Positions 36,430 through 50,766 of a stretch of DNA of 64,000 bases are shown one piece after another. The first letter of the stretch is position 1, and every line of letters starts with the position of its first letter. Below the pieces are notes generated by a model. It had not been told where the DNA came from. It saw nothing but the letters and a program-made list of their open reading frames with translations, and searched no databases. Source of the stretch: Rosellinia necatrix (taxonomy: Eukaryota > Ascomycota > Sordariomycetes > Xylariales > Xylariaceae); assembly GCA_021209875.1 (NCBI GenBank), contig JAGYVD010000011.1:535871-599870 (forward strand), in the 5' to 3' direction. The position numbers were made by a program, and so were the translations under genes.

Positions 36430-39400
36430 ATTATAAACTTAGTTTATTATTAAACCGGTGTTTTTTTTAAAAGCTATAATTTATTTAATTTTAAAATATA
36501 AAATTATTTATTTAAATTTTTATATAGCTATTATTATTTATTTTAACTAAATTTTTATATTTTAATTTTAAAGCTTTAAATTCTGCTTTAAGCTTTTAAA
36601 ACAAGTATTACGTTATTTTTATTTTTGTAATAACAGCTTTAATTATAATAATTAAAACAAATATTTTTTTAAAAATTATTTATAATTAAAATTATTAATA
36701 TATTTATTTAAAGCATTATGTTTAAATAAAAATATTTAAACGTTTATTAACCCTAGCGATAAAAGTTTAATATATAATTTAAATTTATTTTTATATAATT
36801 AATATAAAATTAGCTATAGTATATTTTAAACAAATAAAAAAAATATAACATATAAAAATATATATATAAAAGCTTTATATAAAAATTTTAATAGCAAAAT
36901 TTTTTAATGCTTAATATTTTTAAACGTATTATTTAAAAATTATTATTAAGCTTTTAAATATTTAAATAGAATATTTTATTTAGTTTTAAAATAAAGTTTA
37001 TTTTAATTATATTATATAATTATATATAAATAAATTAATAAAATAGTTAATATTATATATATAAAAATCGTTATTAATATAAATATTAAAAACTTTAATT
37101 TTATGTTTAAAAACTTAATTTTATTTTATATAATATAATTTTGCCTGCTTTATTTTTTTTTATTATTGTTTAATAAAAATATTAAATAATTATTATAAAA
37201 GCTTTTAAAAATAAAGTTAAAATAATAATATAATATAAAAATAAAAATAAAATATTAAAAATAGTAATTTTAAAACTTTTAATATAAATAAAATATTTAT
37301 AGCAAAAATTTTTAGCAGCAGTAAATGTTTATATAACGTTTAATTAAAAATATTAATAATTTGCTATATTAATTAAATATAAGCTATTAAAAAAATATAT
37401 TTATTTTAATAAAATATAATAAAATTTTTAATGCTATAATTTATAAATATAAGCTAAAAAATAAAAAAAAGAAGTTTAAAATATTTGCAAGTTTAACGGG
37501 CTAATAAATATAAAACAGATTTTTAGCTAATATAATAATATATTAAAATAATAAACTTTAAAAAACATGCTAAAATAATTTAGCTAGCTAAAAAAATTAT
37601 AAATATTTATATTTAAATAAAACTAAAAATATTTATTTTTAGCTTTTTAAGCTTTATAATAAGCTTTAGTTTATAATTAATAAAATTAATATATGCTAGT
37701 TTAATAAAATTTAAATTAATACTGCAAAAATTAAAAAATTAAAAATAATAGCTTTATATACGTTATAAAAACTTATATAATAAAATTATTAATTTAAATT
37801 AAAAAATTAACAAAAAAAAAATAATAGTTTAAACAATATAATAAATTTTAATAATAAAAAATTAAACTATTTTAATTTTAATATAACTTTTATAATAATC
37901 GATTTAATTTTATTAAAAAAATTGTTAACAACTTAAAATATTTTTATAATTAGATTTAAAAATATATTTTAATAAATAATATATTAATTAATAATTATAA
38001 AATATTATATTTAATTAATAATAAAAGCTATTAAAACTTAGATTTTTGTTTTAGTTAAAAATAAAAATATAATTTACGTAGGCATTTTATAGTTTTTATT
38101 TTAAATAAAAACAGAAAAATTATTTAAAAATATTATTTAGTTTTAAAAAACTTATTAATAAATATAATATTTATTAATATAGCATTAAAAAAAGTTTTAA
38201 ATAAATATTGTTTTAAAAGCCTGTTTAATTAAAAAAAATTTAATATTATAGTTTTAATTATTTATTACGTTTTAAAATATAAAAATAAAATTTTAATAAT
38301 TTAATTTATTAAATATTATAACTTAGTTTTTTTAAATATAAACTTAATTTTTAATATTTAAATAAAAACTTTATATTAAATATAAACAAAATATTATAAA
38401 TAATTTTAAGAAGTGCTATTAAATTAATTATATTTAATTAATTTTAATATATTTTAGCTTATAAATTATTTTAAAATTTTTTAAGCTAAAAAAACTCTAA
38501 AGCTTTTTAATATTAATAATTAAAATATTTAAAAGCTGTACTTTATAAATATTAATATATATAGCTAAAAATATATAAATTAATAAAATTTTATATATTA
38601 AATATAAAATATATATTATTATATATATAATATAATAAATTTTAAGCAACTTTTAAATAAAAAACTGTTTAATTTTATTAAAAGCTGTATTAAAATTTAT
38701 TTAATTATTTAATAAAATATAATAAATCGAACTAAATTTTAATAATTAAAAATAAATATATTAAGTTAATTTATATATATTTTTAATAAATAAAACTATT
38801 GCATAAGTTTTTTAAAAATTAAATAATTTATATATTAAATAAAAAACCGTTATAAACTTATAATTTATATTATTAAAAATAATTTAAATGTTTTATAATA
38901 GCTTGTAAAAATAAAACTTAATATAAGTTTTAATTAAAAATAAAAAATTAATAACAAGCTTTTTTATTTTATATTAAAAACCTGTTAAAAATATTAAACA
39001 AGTTAAAAAAATAATTAATAAAATAAATAAACTGTTTAATAAAACTAGCTTATTATTAAAATTATAGCTAAAAATAATTTAAATAGCTGTTTAATTATAT
39101 AATAAAAGTTTTTAAAGCTTAAAACTTTTATATTTTTATTATATGTTTAAACGTTAATTAATATAATATTATTAATAATATAATTTAATTTAAATAAAAA
39201 CGTTAATAAATAATTTATAATTAAATTAAAGCAGGATATATATATATAAATATTATATATATTTAGTAAAAAAAAAAACTTGCTGCTAAAAACAGTAAAT
39301 ATATAAAATTAAACTTTAAACTTATATTAAATATTTAATTAAATATAAAGCAATTAATTTATATTACGTATAAGTTTTTAATTATAAAAAATAATTATTA

Positions 39401-42400
39401 TTAAAAATATTAAATTTAATAAAAGCTGTTTTATTTTAAAACATAAAAAACTAGCTATTAAAATTAAATAAACAGTAATAAAAAACTAAAAGTTTTAGAT
39501 CTAATAAATAAACAGCAGTATAAAATAAATAATAAATAAAAGCTTAAAAATATATTATATATAACTTTTAAAAATATAAAAATATTATAAATATTTTTAT
39601 TTATAGTTTAATTAATTAAATTAATAAATATAAGTTAAAAGTAAATATATTAGCAGAACAGATATTAAGCTAAAAATTAATTTTTTAAATATAGCAGTAA
39701 AACTTATTATTTTAAATATAATTTTAAGCTAAAAATAGCTTTAATAAAAGCTTTAAAAATAAAATAATTATAATATGTAAAAAATAGTTATTTGCAGCGT
39801 TTTAAAACGTTATAAATTTTATAATAATAAAATATTAATTATTAAATAAACTAATAAAAATTAATTTTAGCTAGCTAAATAAATAATAAAAATTAAAAAA
39901 ACTTAAATAAAATATAAATATATATATAAAATATTTTTATTTATAAATAAATTAAGTTATAAAATTAAATATAAAAACTAAATAAAAACTAAAAATAATA
40001 TAAAAAGCTTAATATTTATTATAATAATATATATAAAGCTAAAAATTAATTTATTAAAAATTATATTTAAAATATTTTTATAAAAATATTTTTTAAAATA
40101 AATAAAAGCTTTATATTTTAAAAATTATAAGCATAAAACATTATATGTTATATTTATAAGTATAATATAATAATATAAAACTAATTAATTAAAAGCTAGT
40201 TTAAAAATTAAATATATTAAAATAATTTTATTAAAAATTTTTATAAAATAAAAGCTTAAAAATTATTTTTTAAAACAACTTTTAAAAAAACATATATAAA
40301 AAAATATTTATTATATAAAAAAAAAGTTATAAAAATAATTCTAATAAAAAATAAAAAATAAGCTATTATTATTTAAATAAATATTTATATATAAATTTAA
40401 TAAAAATTTTTTTAAAAGTTTATAAAATAAAACTAGTTATATAAAAAATCTATAAATAATAAATACGTTTTAATTAATATATACTATAACGTTTACAGCA
40501 AATTTTTTTAAGTAATAATAATAATTAGCGTATATTTTAATTTAAAAATTAAATAGTTTAATATAATATTAATATTTTAAATATTTTAAAAGCAGCAAAC
40601 TTTTTATTATATATTTAATATTAAATAGTTTTAAATAGCAGAAAAAGCTATATTATTAAATAAAGCTTTATATAAGCTATAAAATTTTTATTATTATAAT
40701 ATAAAATTTTTAAATATTTTAAAACGTTTTAAACTAATTATATTTAATAAAAACTATATTTATTTTATATTTTAAATTATAAAATATTTATTTTGTTTTA
40801 TATAAACGATTTTTAATTATATATAAAAAAGCAATAAAAATTAGCTAAAAATTATCAGCAGGATTAAAAAGCTTATAAGCTTAAAAACAAAAAATATTGC
40901 TTAGTTTTTAAAATTAAAATAATCTATAATTATATAAAAAAATAATATTAATATATAATTAATATATTAAAAAATCGCAGCTTAATTTAATTTAATTAAT
41001 AACGTTTAAACTTTAAAAATATTATTTTTATATAAAAAGCTGTTAAAATATATAAAATAAGCTTTAAAAAAAATTAAAACATATTAAAAAAATCGGCTTA
41101 ATATTTTATATAGTAATTATATTATAACTAAATATAATATTTATAGCTGTATTATTATTAAAATATTTTATAAATTTAAGCTTAAATTATATAAAAACAG
41201 CTGATTAAATAATTTATTATTTATATTATATAAAATTTTTAAAATTATATATAAAAATAAAATCTAATAACTTAAGCTTTATTAATTATAAAAACATATT
41301 ATTTATAAATAATATAAAATTAAACGTTTTTATATAAATATATTATATTTTTATTTAAAATATAATTTTTAAAAAACTATTAAATAAAATATAATTTTAA
41401 TTTTATAATAAAAGCTAAAATTATTACTATAAATTATACAGCTAAAAAATAATAGCTTTAAAACAGCTTTTTAAAAATTTTGTTTTAAACTTAAAAAATA
41501 TAAATAATTTATTTAAATAATATTTAAATAATTTATTTAATAATTAATAAATATAAAAATTACTATAAAGTTTAAATATATAAATATATAAAATATATAG
41601 CTTAAATAAAAATATTAATAAAGCTTATTTATAATAAAAGATTTTTTATTAATTAAATATTAGCAGATAGTTTTATAAAAAATTTTATATAAACATAGTT
41701 TAAATATTTTAAAGCTTTATTTAATTTAAACAATTTATATTATAATATAAAAAACTAATAAGCTGCTAGCTTAAACTTTTAATAATTAATTAAAAAAAAA
41801 AAATAAAAATATTTAAAAAATTTTAGTTTTACGCGACTTTTAAAATGTTTTTTTATTTTTAATTTTTATTAAAGTTTTTAAATTATTAAACTTTTTAAAC
41901 ATATTAAAAAACGTTTTAAAATTAAATTACGGCAAGCTTTTTAAACAGCGTTTAAAAATATAAATTATATAATAAAAATAAATAAAAAACTATAATAAAA
42001 TAAAAATAAAAATATAAAAAATAATAAATAAAAAATAAATAGTTATAAAAATATAAACGCTAAAAATAATTAAAATATATAAAAGTATAAAAATTTATAA
42101 AAATAAACGTTTTTAAACTATAATATTTTATTTTTTTATTAAAATATTAAAAATTTAACGCAGCAAAATTTTAAAATTTAAAATAGTTTATTTTAAATTA
42201 ATTAATAATTAATAAAGCTTATAATAATTATTTATAATAATATTAAAAATAAAACAAAAACATAAAAAACGTTTAGCTATTAATTAAATATATAAAAACA
42301 AATCTTATATTATTAGTTATATATTAATTAATTAATTAAAATATATAAAATAAAATATAAATTAAAAAATATATTTATATTTAAAAATATAACGTTAATA

Positions 42401-42876
42401 TTAATTATTATATTTAGCAGTTTTATAATATAATTTATTTAATTAATTAATAAATATAAAACTAATATAGTTTAAATAAAATATTTTTAAATAATATTTA
42501 TTAGCTTTAAATATAAATAAATAATATAAAAAACAGCGTTAATAATAGCAGCAGCAGCGTTATTTATTATATAATGTTTTAAATTAAAAACAATAAATAA
42601 AAACAGTATATATAATTATATAAAATTTAACAGCAGCAGTTTAATAATATTAATTATAATAAAGCTTTAAAAAATTTAAAACAGCATATTTTTAATATTT
42701 AAACTTAAATTTAAATTAAATAAGCTTAATAAAAATAAATTTAAAAAAAAAACGTTATTAAAACAAATTAGCATGTTTTTTTAATTTAAAATATTATATT
42801 TAAATAAATTATAAATAAATAAAGAAAAATATTAAAAATATTGTTTATAATAATATAAACAGTTAAAATAATAAAA

Positions 42877-42995
42877 GCAGCAGAAACAGCGTTAATAACA
42901 GCAGTAGTAGTAAAAGCAGCAGCAGCAGTAATAAAAGCAGCAGCAGTAGTAAAAGCAGCAGCAGCAGCAGCAGCAGTAATAATAATAATATAAAC
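42877..42995 (+). repeat. CAG/TAG trinucleotide-rich segment
   Basis: Runs of GCAGCAGCAG broken by TAGTAG and AATAATAAT. The mixture of CAG and TAG units looks like C-to-T conversion of a former (CAG)n tract, i.e. Gln, Ser or Ala homopolymer coding in the retroelement. A smaller echo lies at about 42538-42560. Confidence 0.75.
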
Positions 42996-43743
42996 GTAAG
43001 CTTAACAGCAGTAAAAATAATTTTAACGATTATTTATAATAACTATTAATAATTTAAATATATGTTAATAAATAAATTATATAAATAATTTATAAATAAA
43101 AACAATATAATTAATAAATATAATATATAATAAATTATAATAATATTTATAAATTAATATAATTATAATAAAATTTTAAAATTACAGCTTTAATAAATAT
43201 AAATAATAAACTTACTAAAAAATAAAAACATATTTTAAAATAAAAAAAACTATATTTTATATTAATATATTAAAATTTAATAAAAATATAAACAAAATAA
43301 TTATATATAGCTTATATATTTAAACTTAAAAAAAAAAAAAAAACGTTAAAAATAAAAAACTAAGTATTAATTTATATTTAAACTATTAACAAGTTATTAA
43401 TTATATTTAAATATTAATAAAAAATTGCTAAACTTAATTAAAATATAAAATAATAATATAATTAAAATATATATTTAAAAAATACTTTTTTTAAACGCGT
43501 TAATATAATTAAAAATAAACTATTTATAGTTTTAAAAAAGCTGCGCTATATAATTTTATTTTTATTTATTATTATATATAAACAAGCTAATTATATTAAT
43601 AAAATATATATATTATTAAAACATAAGCTAATTAACTTATTAAAAATATTTAAAAAAACTAATTTAAATAAAAAATTTAAAAAATAATTAAAAATAAAAC
43701 AATAAATTAATGAAAAATTAATTAATTTAAAAATATATAACAA

Positions 43744-44041
43744 TAATATAAAACAATTTAATAATTAAGCTAGAAATTTTTATTTTAAAAATTTTTAAGC
43801 AGAAAATATATATATATAAAATATAGTTTTAATATTATATTTATAAATATTACACGTTTAAAATAAAAACAACTTTTAAAATTATTTTTATTATATAATT
43901 AATATATATAAATATTTATAGTTTATTATATTAAATAAAAACTTTTAATAAATTTAATTATTTATATTAAATATTTTAAAATATTACTACGCTTTTAATA
44001 ATTAATATATTTTTTATAGATCGATCTATACTTCTATTAAA
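43744..44041 (+). repeat. 3' LTR of family-B element
   Basis: Matches the 5' LTR over about 295 bases and keeps more G/C near its end (GATCGATCTATACTTC at 44020-44035). Downstream sequence is unrelated to that after the 5' LTR, as expected. I see no confident target-site duplication. Confidence 0.8.
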
Positions 44042-46269
44042 GGTTTTAATTAAATAAAATTTAATTTTAAAATTAAAATAAAATAATTATATAATTTTAT
44101 ATTTTTTATTATAAATTTAAATATTTTATTTTAAATAAATAAATAATATAAACAAATAAAAATTTAATTAATTTAATAAGCTTTAAAATATTTGTTAATA
44201 AAATTATATAAAAATAATTAAAATATATAAATATAAAATTTATAAATTATAATTTTATATATTATATTTTTATATAAAATAAATAATAAAAAATAAAACT
44301 ATTTATTATTAATAATATTAATTAATTTTTAATTTTATAAATTATTTATAATTATTTTATTATATTTTTATAAAATACTTTTTTTTAATATTTATTTTAA
44401 ATATAAAATATTATAATTTATAAAACTTTATTAAATTTTTATATTTAATTTTTTAATAATTAATATTATAAATTTTATAATATAATATTGTTTTATTTAT
44501 TTTAATTTATATATTTTTTAAACAATATTTATTTTTTTTTTATATAAAGATTTAAACATTATATTATTAAAATATAAATTTATAACTTTTTTATATATAA
44601 AAATAATAAAATCTTAATTATTATTAAAATTATATTTTATTATTATGTTTAAAAATTTAAATTATTAAAATTTTAAAACTATAAATTTTTATTTAATTAT
44701 TTTTAATAGTTATATTATTATATAATAAATAATTTAATTATATAATATTAAATATATATTTATAGTATTAAAATATATTTTAATATAAAATAAATTAAAA
44801 TTAAATAATTATTAAACTATATATATTAATTATAATATTTTAAACTATGTTTTAATTTTTATTATAGTTTTTTTATTATAAAAATAATTTTATAAATAAT
44901 TTTTAAAATTATTTTTAAATTATAAATACAAAAAGTTTAACCTTTTTAATAATATTTATTTATAATTTATAATTTTTTTATTTTTTTTATTTTAAAATTA
45001 TAATGTTTTAAATATTATAAATATTATATTTATATTAGAATAAATAAAAATGCTAAGCTTAATATTTTTAATTATTTTTATATTAAATTAAATAAAATAA
45101 TATAAGCTATTTTAAATTACATTTATTTTAAGCAAATTTTATTTCTTTATATTAATAAATAAAATTATAAAACTATATTTAAAATTTTATTATTTTTATT
45201 ATTTATATATATATAATATTAAAATATAAATTAATATATAATAAAATATAGCTATTTATAGTTTTTATTTTTAACCATGTTTATAAATTTATTAAAAATA
45301 TATAAATAATAAAAAAAAGTTTATATAAAATAAAAATTTATATATTTATATATATTAAATATTAAAAAAAAGTTTATTATTAAAAGATTTTAAATTATTA
45401 TTAAAGCAATTTTATATAAAGTTTAGATTATATAAAAAAATTTTTTTTTAAAATTTTATTTTATTTATTTTATAAAATTTAATATATAAATATGAATAAT
45501 TTAAACATTTTTAAATATAAATTTTATTTATAATTTAAATATTTTTAAATATAAACATTATTAATAATTTAATACATAAATAAATTTTTATATAAATAAT
45601 ATTTTTAAAAATTATTAATATATAAAATAGTATATATAAATAAATATATATTTTTATTTTATATAATTATTAAATTTTATTAAAATTAATTAAAATAATC
45701 TATTTTATTAAAAATAAATTTTATTTATTATTTTAATATATATATTTTAAATATATTTTATTATATAGTTTTTAATAATTAAAAACTTTATTAAATTTAT
45801 AATAAAAGATTAAAAGTTTAATAAATTTAATTATATATATTATATAATAATAAAATAATAATATTATATTTATTATAAAGTAATAAATAAATTTAAAAAT
45901 ATATATATATTAATATATTTAATTTTAAAATTTTAAATATTTTATTATATTTTTTAAAATATTATTATTTTATTAAAGTTTTAAACTTTTATAAGTTTTA
46001 ATATTAAATTTTAATAATTATAAAATAAAACTTTATAATAATCTTATTTTTAAAATATATAAATTATTTTATTATTACAAGCTATAAAAATATAAGTTAT
46101 ATTATTATATTTAATATATATTAAATAAATATAAATTATTTTATTAAATATAATATTTTAAAATAAATAATATTAAATAATATATAAAATAATTTAATCA
46201 TATTTAATATAAAACTATTTTTAAACATAAAATTTATAAACATTTATATTTTTTTAATATAATATATAT
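44042..46269. other. AT-rich region with an inverted decayed copy of the 2-kb module
   Basis: Mostly featureless A/T. The stretch 45040-45300 aligns, reverse-complemented, to 34500-34770: AAAAATGCTARGYTTA, then TATAAAATTAAATAAAATARTATAARCTATTTTAA, TTTATATTARTAAAT and AAATATAGCTATTTATA with AATTTATTAAAAA further on. Similarity probably extends from about 44.1 to 46.0 kb, but only this core is clear. Confidence 0.55.
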
Positions 46270-46570
46270 ATTATTAAAACTATAGCAATTTATTATAGTT
46301 AGTTATAGCTGTTATATATACATATATTTTATATAAACATATAACATATATATTATATATATATATATTTTATATATAAAATAAACTATATTATTACTAT
46401 TATTTTAATTAGTTGTATATTAGCAGAATTTTTATATAAAATTTAAAATAATGCTATATATAATAATTATTTAAATAAAATTTTAAAAATAATAAATATT
46501 ATATAATAAAAGTTATATTTTGTTTTATATATAAACAGTATTTATATTATATATATAAACTTTATTTAAT
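46270..46570 (+). repeat. ~300-bp dispersed repeat, + orientation copy
   Basis: Best preserved copy on this strand, starting TTATTAAAACTATAGCAATT and passing TAGTTAGTTATAGCTGTTATA, TTAGCAGAATTTTTATATAAA and ATATAAACTTTATTTAAT. Two reverse-strand copies lie at 50221 and 51140 and a decayed one at 28985. No terminal inverted repeats or open frame seen; solo LTR or non-autonomous element. Confidence 0.75.
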
Positions 46571-47500
46571 ATATATAATAAAATAATTTAAATATAAACA
46601 TAAATAAAGTATTATATAAATACATGTTTAAATTTCTGTTTAATTTATATATTTAGCTATAATAAATTTTTAATAAAATAATTAAAAATTAAAATTAAGT
46701 TATATTATTTATTTATTTTTTATTTAAATCTTATATTAAATATATTATAAAATTTATTTAAAAATTTAAACATAATTAATATAATTAAATTAATATTAAA
46801 ATAACAAGATTGTATTTTTAAACTTTTATATATATACACTTAAAATAAAATATTTAAATAAAAAATATTAATAAATAAAATAATTATTTTAATATATATA
46901 AAATTTATTAAAAATATAAATATTTAAAATGTATATATAAATATATATAGGATTTATTTAACTTTAATATTTAAAATACTTTTATAAAAAATAAAATTAA
47001 AATAATTATACTTTAAATAATAATATTACTTAAAGTTTTAATAAAATTAAATATAAAATATTAAAAGAAAATATTTATTAAAAAAAAAGTTATTATATTA
47101 ATAATTAATAAATATATAAAAAATATTTAATATAAAAAATTTATGTTTTAAACTTTTTATTTAATATAATATAATATTAATATTAATATATAATAAAATA
47201 ATTTAAAAATTATTTTTATTTATATATATATTTTATTTAATTATATAATTATTTTATATTATAAATAAATATTTTTAAATTAATTATTTATATTTATTAA
47301 AGCTAAAATTTTAATATTATTATATTAATTAATTTATATATAACATTTATTATTTTATTTATTATTATTTATATAATTATATTTATATATATTTTATGTT
47401 TTATATGTTAATATTAAATTTAATTTTTAATTTTTATTTTATATATTTATTTATTTTTATTTTTAAACTTATATTTTAATATACTTTATAGTTTTATAAA
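46571..47500. other. AT-rich DNA, nothing recognised
   Basis: Nearly all A/T; no frame, no repeat partner found by eye. Confidence 0.5.
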
Positions 47501-47639
47501 TAGCTAAAGCGTAAAGCTTGCTTAAAGCAAGCGTTAAAGTTAAAGTTAAGGTTAGATTGCTTTTTGCTTGCGGGTTAAAGTTGCTATTATAGTTAACTAT
47601 TAACTTAGTTAAAATTTTGCTGATTTTCTGTTATATAAA
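47501..47639 (+). other. Satellite leader with degenerate telomere-like hexamers
   Basis: At 47533-47556 four hexamers run GTTAAA GTTAAA GTTAAG GTTAGA, a period-6 tract that equals GTTAGG repeats after G-to-A change. It is followed by GCGGGTTAAAGTTGCT, the counterpart of CGGGTTAGGGTTGCT at 4.99 kb. The rest leads into the satellite with TTAGTTAAAATTTTGCTGATTTTC. Confidence 0.55.
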
Positions 47640-47998
47640 AAAAACTGGCTAATTAAAAGCCTAGGTTGCGTGTTGTTATCTCTGCTAGTTTTAAACCCGC
47701 AGAGCTGCACTTAATAAAAACAACCGGTTACGTGTTGCTATTTCTGCTAGTTATAGGCCTGCAGGCCTGCACTTAATAAAAACAGCCTGTTACGTGTCGC
47801 TATTTCTGCTAGTTATAGTCCCGTAGGCCTACACCTAATAAAAACAGCCCGTAACATATTAGTGCCCTTACTAATCAGACCTACAGGGATGCACCTAATA
47901 AAAACAGCCGGTAATATGTTAATATCCCAGGTAGCCACAGACCTGTAAAAATACAGCTTATTAAAACAGCTAGTTAAATGTTGTTATTTCAGCTGGTT
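47640..47998 (+). repeat. 62-bp satellite, copy IV
   Basis: Five to six units starting near 47680 with CTGCTAGTTWTA, GGCCTGCAGGCCTGCAC-type GC patch and TAATAAAAACAGCC. Well preserved, close to copy II. Runs straight into the 9-bp microsatellite. Confidence 0.9.
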
Positions 47999-48003
47999 AG
48001 AGC

Positions 48004-48930
48004 AAATAATAAATTAAATAAATTAAATAAATTAAATAAATTAAATAAATTAAATAAATTAAATAAATTAAATAAATTAAATAAATTAAATAAATTAAAT
48101 AAATTAAATAAATTAAATAAATTAAATAAATTAAATAAATTAAATAAATTAAATAAATTAAATAAATTAAATAAATTAAATAAATTAAATAAATTAAATA
48201 AATTAAATAAATTAAATAAATTAAATAAATTAAATAAATTAAATAAATTAAATAAATTAAATAAATTAAATAAATTAAATAAATTAAATAAATTAAATAA
48301 ATTAAATAAATTAAATAAATTAAATAAATTAAATAAATTAAATAAATTAAATAAATTAAATAAATTAAATAAATTAAATAAATTAAATAAATTAAATAAA
48401 TTAAATAAATTAAATAAATTAAATAAATTAAATAAATTAAATAAATTAAATAAATTAAATAAATTAAATAAATTAAATAAATTAAATAAATTAAATAAAT
48501 TAAATAAATTAAATAAATTAACTAAATTAATTAAATTAAATAAATTAAATAAATTAAATAAATTAACTAAATTAACTAAATTAACTAAATTAAATAAATT
48601 AAATAAATAAAATAAATTAAATAAATTAAATAAATAAAATAAATGAAATAAATGAAATAAATGAAATAAATGAAATAAATGAAATAAATGAAATAAATTA
48701 AATAAATTAAATAAATGAAATAAATAAAATAAATTAAATAAATGAAATAAATTAAATAAATTAAATAAATTAAATAAATTAAATAAATTAAATAAATTAA
48801 ATAAATTAAAAAATTAAATAAATTTAATAAATTTAATAAATTAAATAAATTCAATAAATGCAATAAATTTAATAAATTAAATAAATGCAGTAAATAGAAT
48901 GAATTTAATAAATTTAATAAATTAAATAAA
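48004..48930 (+). repeat. 9-bp microsatellite (TAAATTAAA)n, long
   Basis: About 65 near-perfect units to 48600, encoding Asn-Lys-Leu repeats in one frame without stops, then a variant zone with AAATGAAAT, ACTAAATTA and TTTAATAAA units to 48930. Both strand frames here are repeat artefacts. The purity contrasts with the decay of all neighbours, so it is young or resists the mutation because it has no C. Confidence 0.95.
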
Positions 48931-50220
48931 AGTATAAATTAATTTTATTAGCTAAAAGCTAAAAAATAAAAACTATGTTATAAAACAAAATATAAAAATA
49001 AAGCTAATGAAAGCTATAAAAAACATAATAAATTATAGATTTTATATAAATTATATTAATTTTTTAAGTAAATTAATATATTTGATTTAATTTATTAAAA
49101 ATTTATTATTATTTAAATAATTATAACAAATTAAACTTAAAAATAATATAACATATAAATAAAACATTATAATTATTAATATAAATATAAAAAAATATAA
49201 ATATAAAAAATATAAATATAAAAAATATAAATATATAAATATAAAAAACATAAAAATAAGTTTTATTTTATAAATTTAAACAATATTTAACATTAATTCC
49301 AATTATATTATAATTATCTTAATATTAATATTATTTAAATACTAAATTATAAATTTTATAATATTTATAATTAAAATGTTTAAATATATTTAAATATATA
49401 ATATAATTAATATTTATTTTTAAATAATATTAATTTGTTTTATATTATTTTGAAATTTTATTTAATTATAATAAACGTTTTTAAAAATATTTTGTTTAAT
49501 TTTATTAATTATATATTAAAGCTTTTATATTAAGTTTTATTATTTTTATTATATTTAATAAAATAAAACAGTTTTATATATAAACTGTTAATTTTTTAAT
49601 AAATATAATAAGTGTGGTTAAAAATATAAAGTTATAAATAGCTGTATTTATAATATTTTAGTTTATATTATAAAAATATATATATTTTAATTATAAAACT
49701 TATAAAATTTTAAGCATAGTTTTAAAACTTTATTTGTTAGTATAAATAAATAGGCGTAGTTTTAATAAATTTATTTTAAAATATTTTATGCTATTTTATT
49801 TAATTTTATAATTAAATAACTAATAGTGTTAAACCTAGCATTTTTGTTTATTTTAATAATATATATAAATATTTATATTATTAAAATATTTAATTTATAA
49901 CTATATTTTAAAATTTATATAATAAAATATAAAACAATTAATAATTATATTTATAATATATTAATTTATAATATATTTATTTTAATTAAAACGTTAAAAG
50001 TTTAATAATAAATTATAACTTATATAAAAATATAAAAAAAAAACTTTTGTTTATTAAAATTTTAATTTAATATAAATATAAAAATAAGTTTAATTTATAA
50101 ATATAATAATTAGTTTTTATATATTAGTTTATAATAAATTTATTAATATTATAAATATATTATATATATAATAATAAATAACTTTATTATTTTTAACTAT
50201 TTATATAATAATATTATATA

Positions 50221-50524
50221 TTAAATAAGCTTTATATAAGCTATATATATATTGTTTATATATAAAACAGAATATAACTTTTATTATATAATATTTATAA
50301 TGTTTAATTATTTTTTATTTAAATAATTATCGTGTATATATTATTTTAAGTTTTATATAAAATTCTGCTAATATATAACTTATTAAAATAACAGCGATAA
50401 TATAGCCTGTTTTATATATAAAATATATATGCTATATATATATATAACATATATATTATTTGTTTATATAAAGTATATATATATATAACAGCTATAAATA
50501 ACTATAACTAATTGCTATAGTTCT
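50221..50524 (-). mobile_element. ~304-bp dispersed repeat inserted in module copy B
   Basis: Reverse-complement copy of 46270-46570. The other module copy (near 35102-35130) shows the uninterrupted site. The flanks here both carry AATATTATATA (50210-50220 and 50525-50535), a possible target-site duplication of up to 11 bases, though its AT composition makes the length uncertain. This is direct evidence that the repeat family is mobile. Confidence 0.8.
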
Positions 50525-50743
50525 AATATTATATATATATAAATAATAATTATTAAAAAAGTTTAAATATAAGTTATAAATTTTATTAATTAATTTAAAT
50601 AAAAAATAAGTTTAAAATAAATAACTTATATTTTTTATTTATTTTTATATTAAAATAACTAATAATATTAAATATAAAATATTTTTTATAATATAAACAA
50701 ATAAAAGTGTTTAAAAACTTATTTTAAGCTAAGCTACTAGCTA

Positions 50744-50766
50744 GGCTAGGCCTGCAGGGCCTGGCC
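50744..50766. repeat. GC-rich stem-loop, copy B
   Basis: GGCTAGGCC, loop TGCAG, GGCCTGGCC: the same stem-loop as at 35340 with a single change in the right arm that turns one A-T pair into a T/G wobble. The AT hairpin that follows in copy A is weaker here. Confidence 0.75.

Larger units (their letters stand above)
36135..44041 (+). mobile_element. Full-length LTR retrotransposon relic (family B)
   Basis: Direct repeats of about 295 bases at 36135 and 43744 bound 7.3 kb of A-rich sequence. LTR length, spacing and the A-rich + strand fit an LTR retrotransposon read on +, as in the gypsy relic at 54.4 kb. I could not find a certain reverse-transcriptase or integrase motif; too many codons are lost. 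A protease/RT-junction-like phrase (IIFINIALKKVLNKY near 38170) is only suggestive. A trinucleotide-rich segment lies near the 3' end. Superfamily unassigned. Confidence 0.7.

Noticed and set aside
47978..48863. 210-codon Asn-Lys-Leu frame and 92-codon minus-strand Ile-Tyr-Leu frame as genes
   Set aside because: Both are translations of the 9-bp microsatellite and its variant zone.
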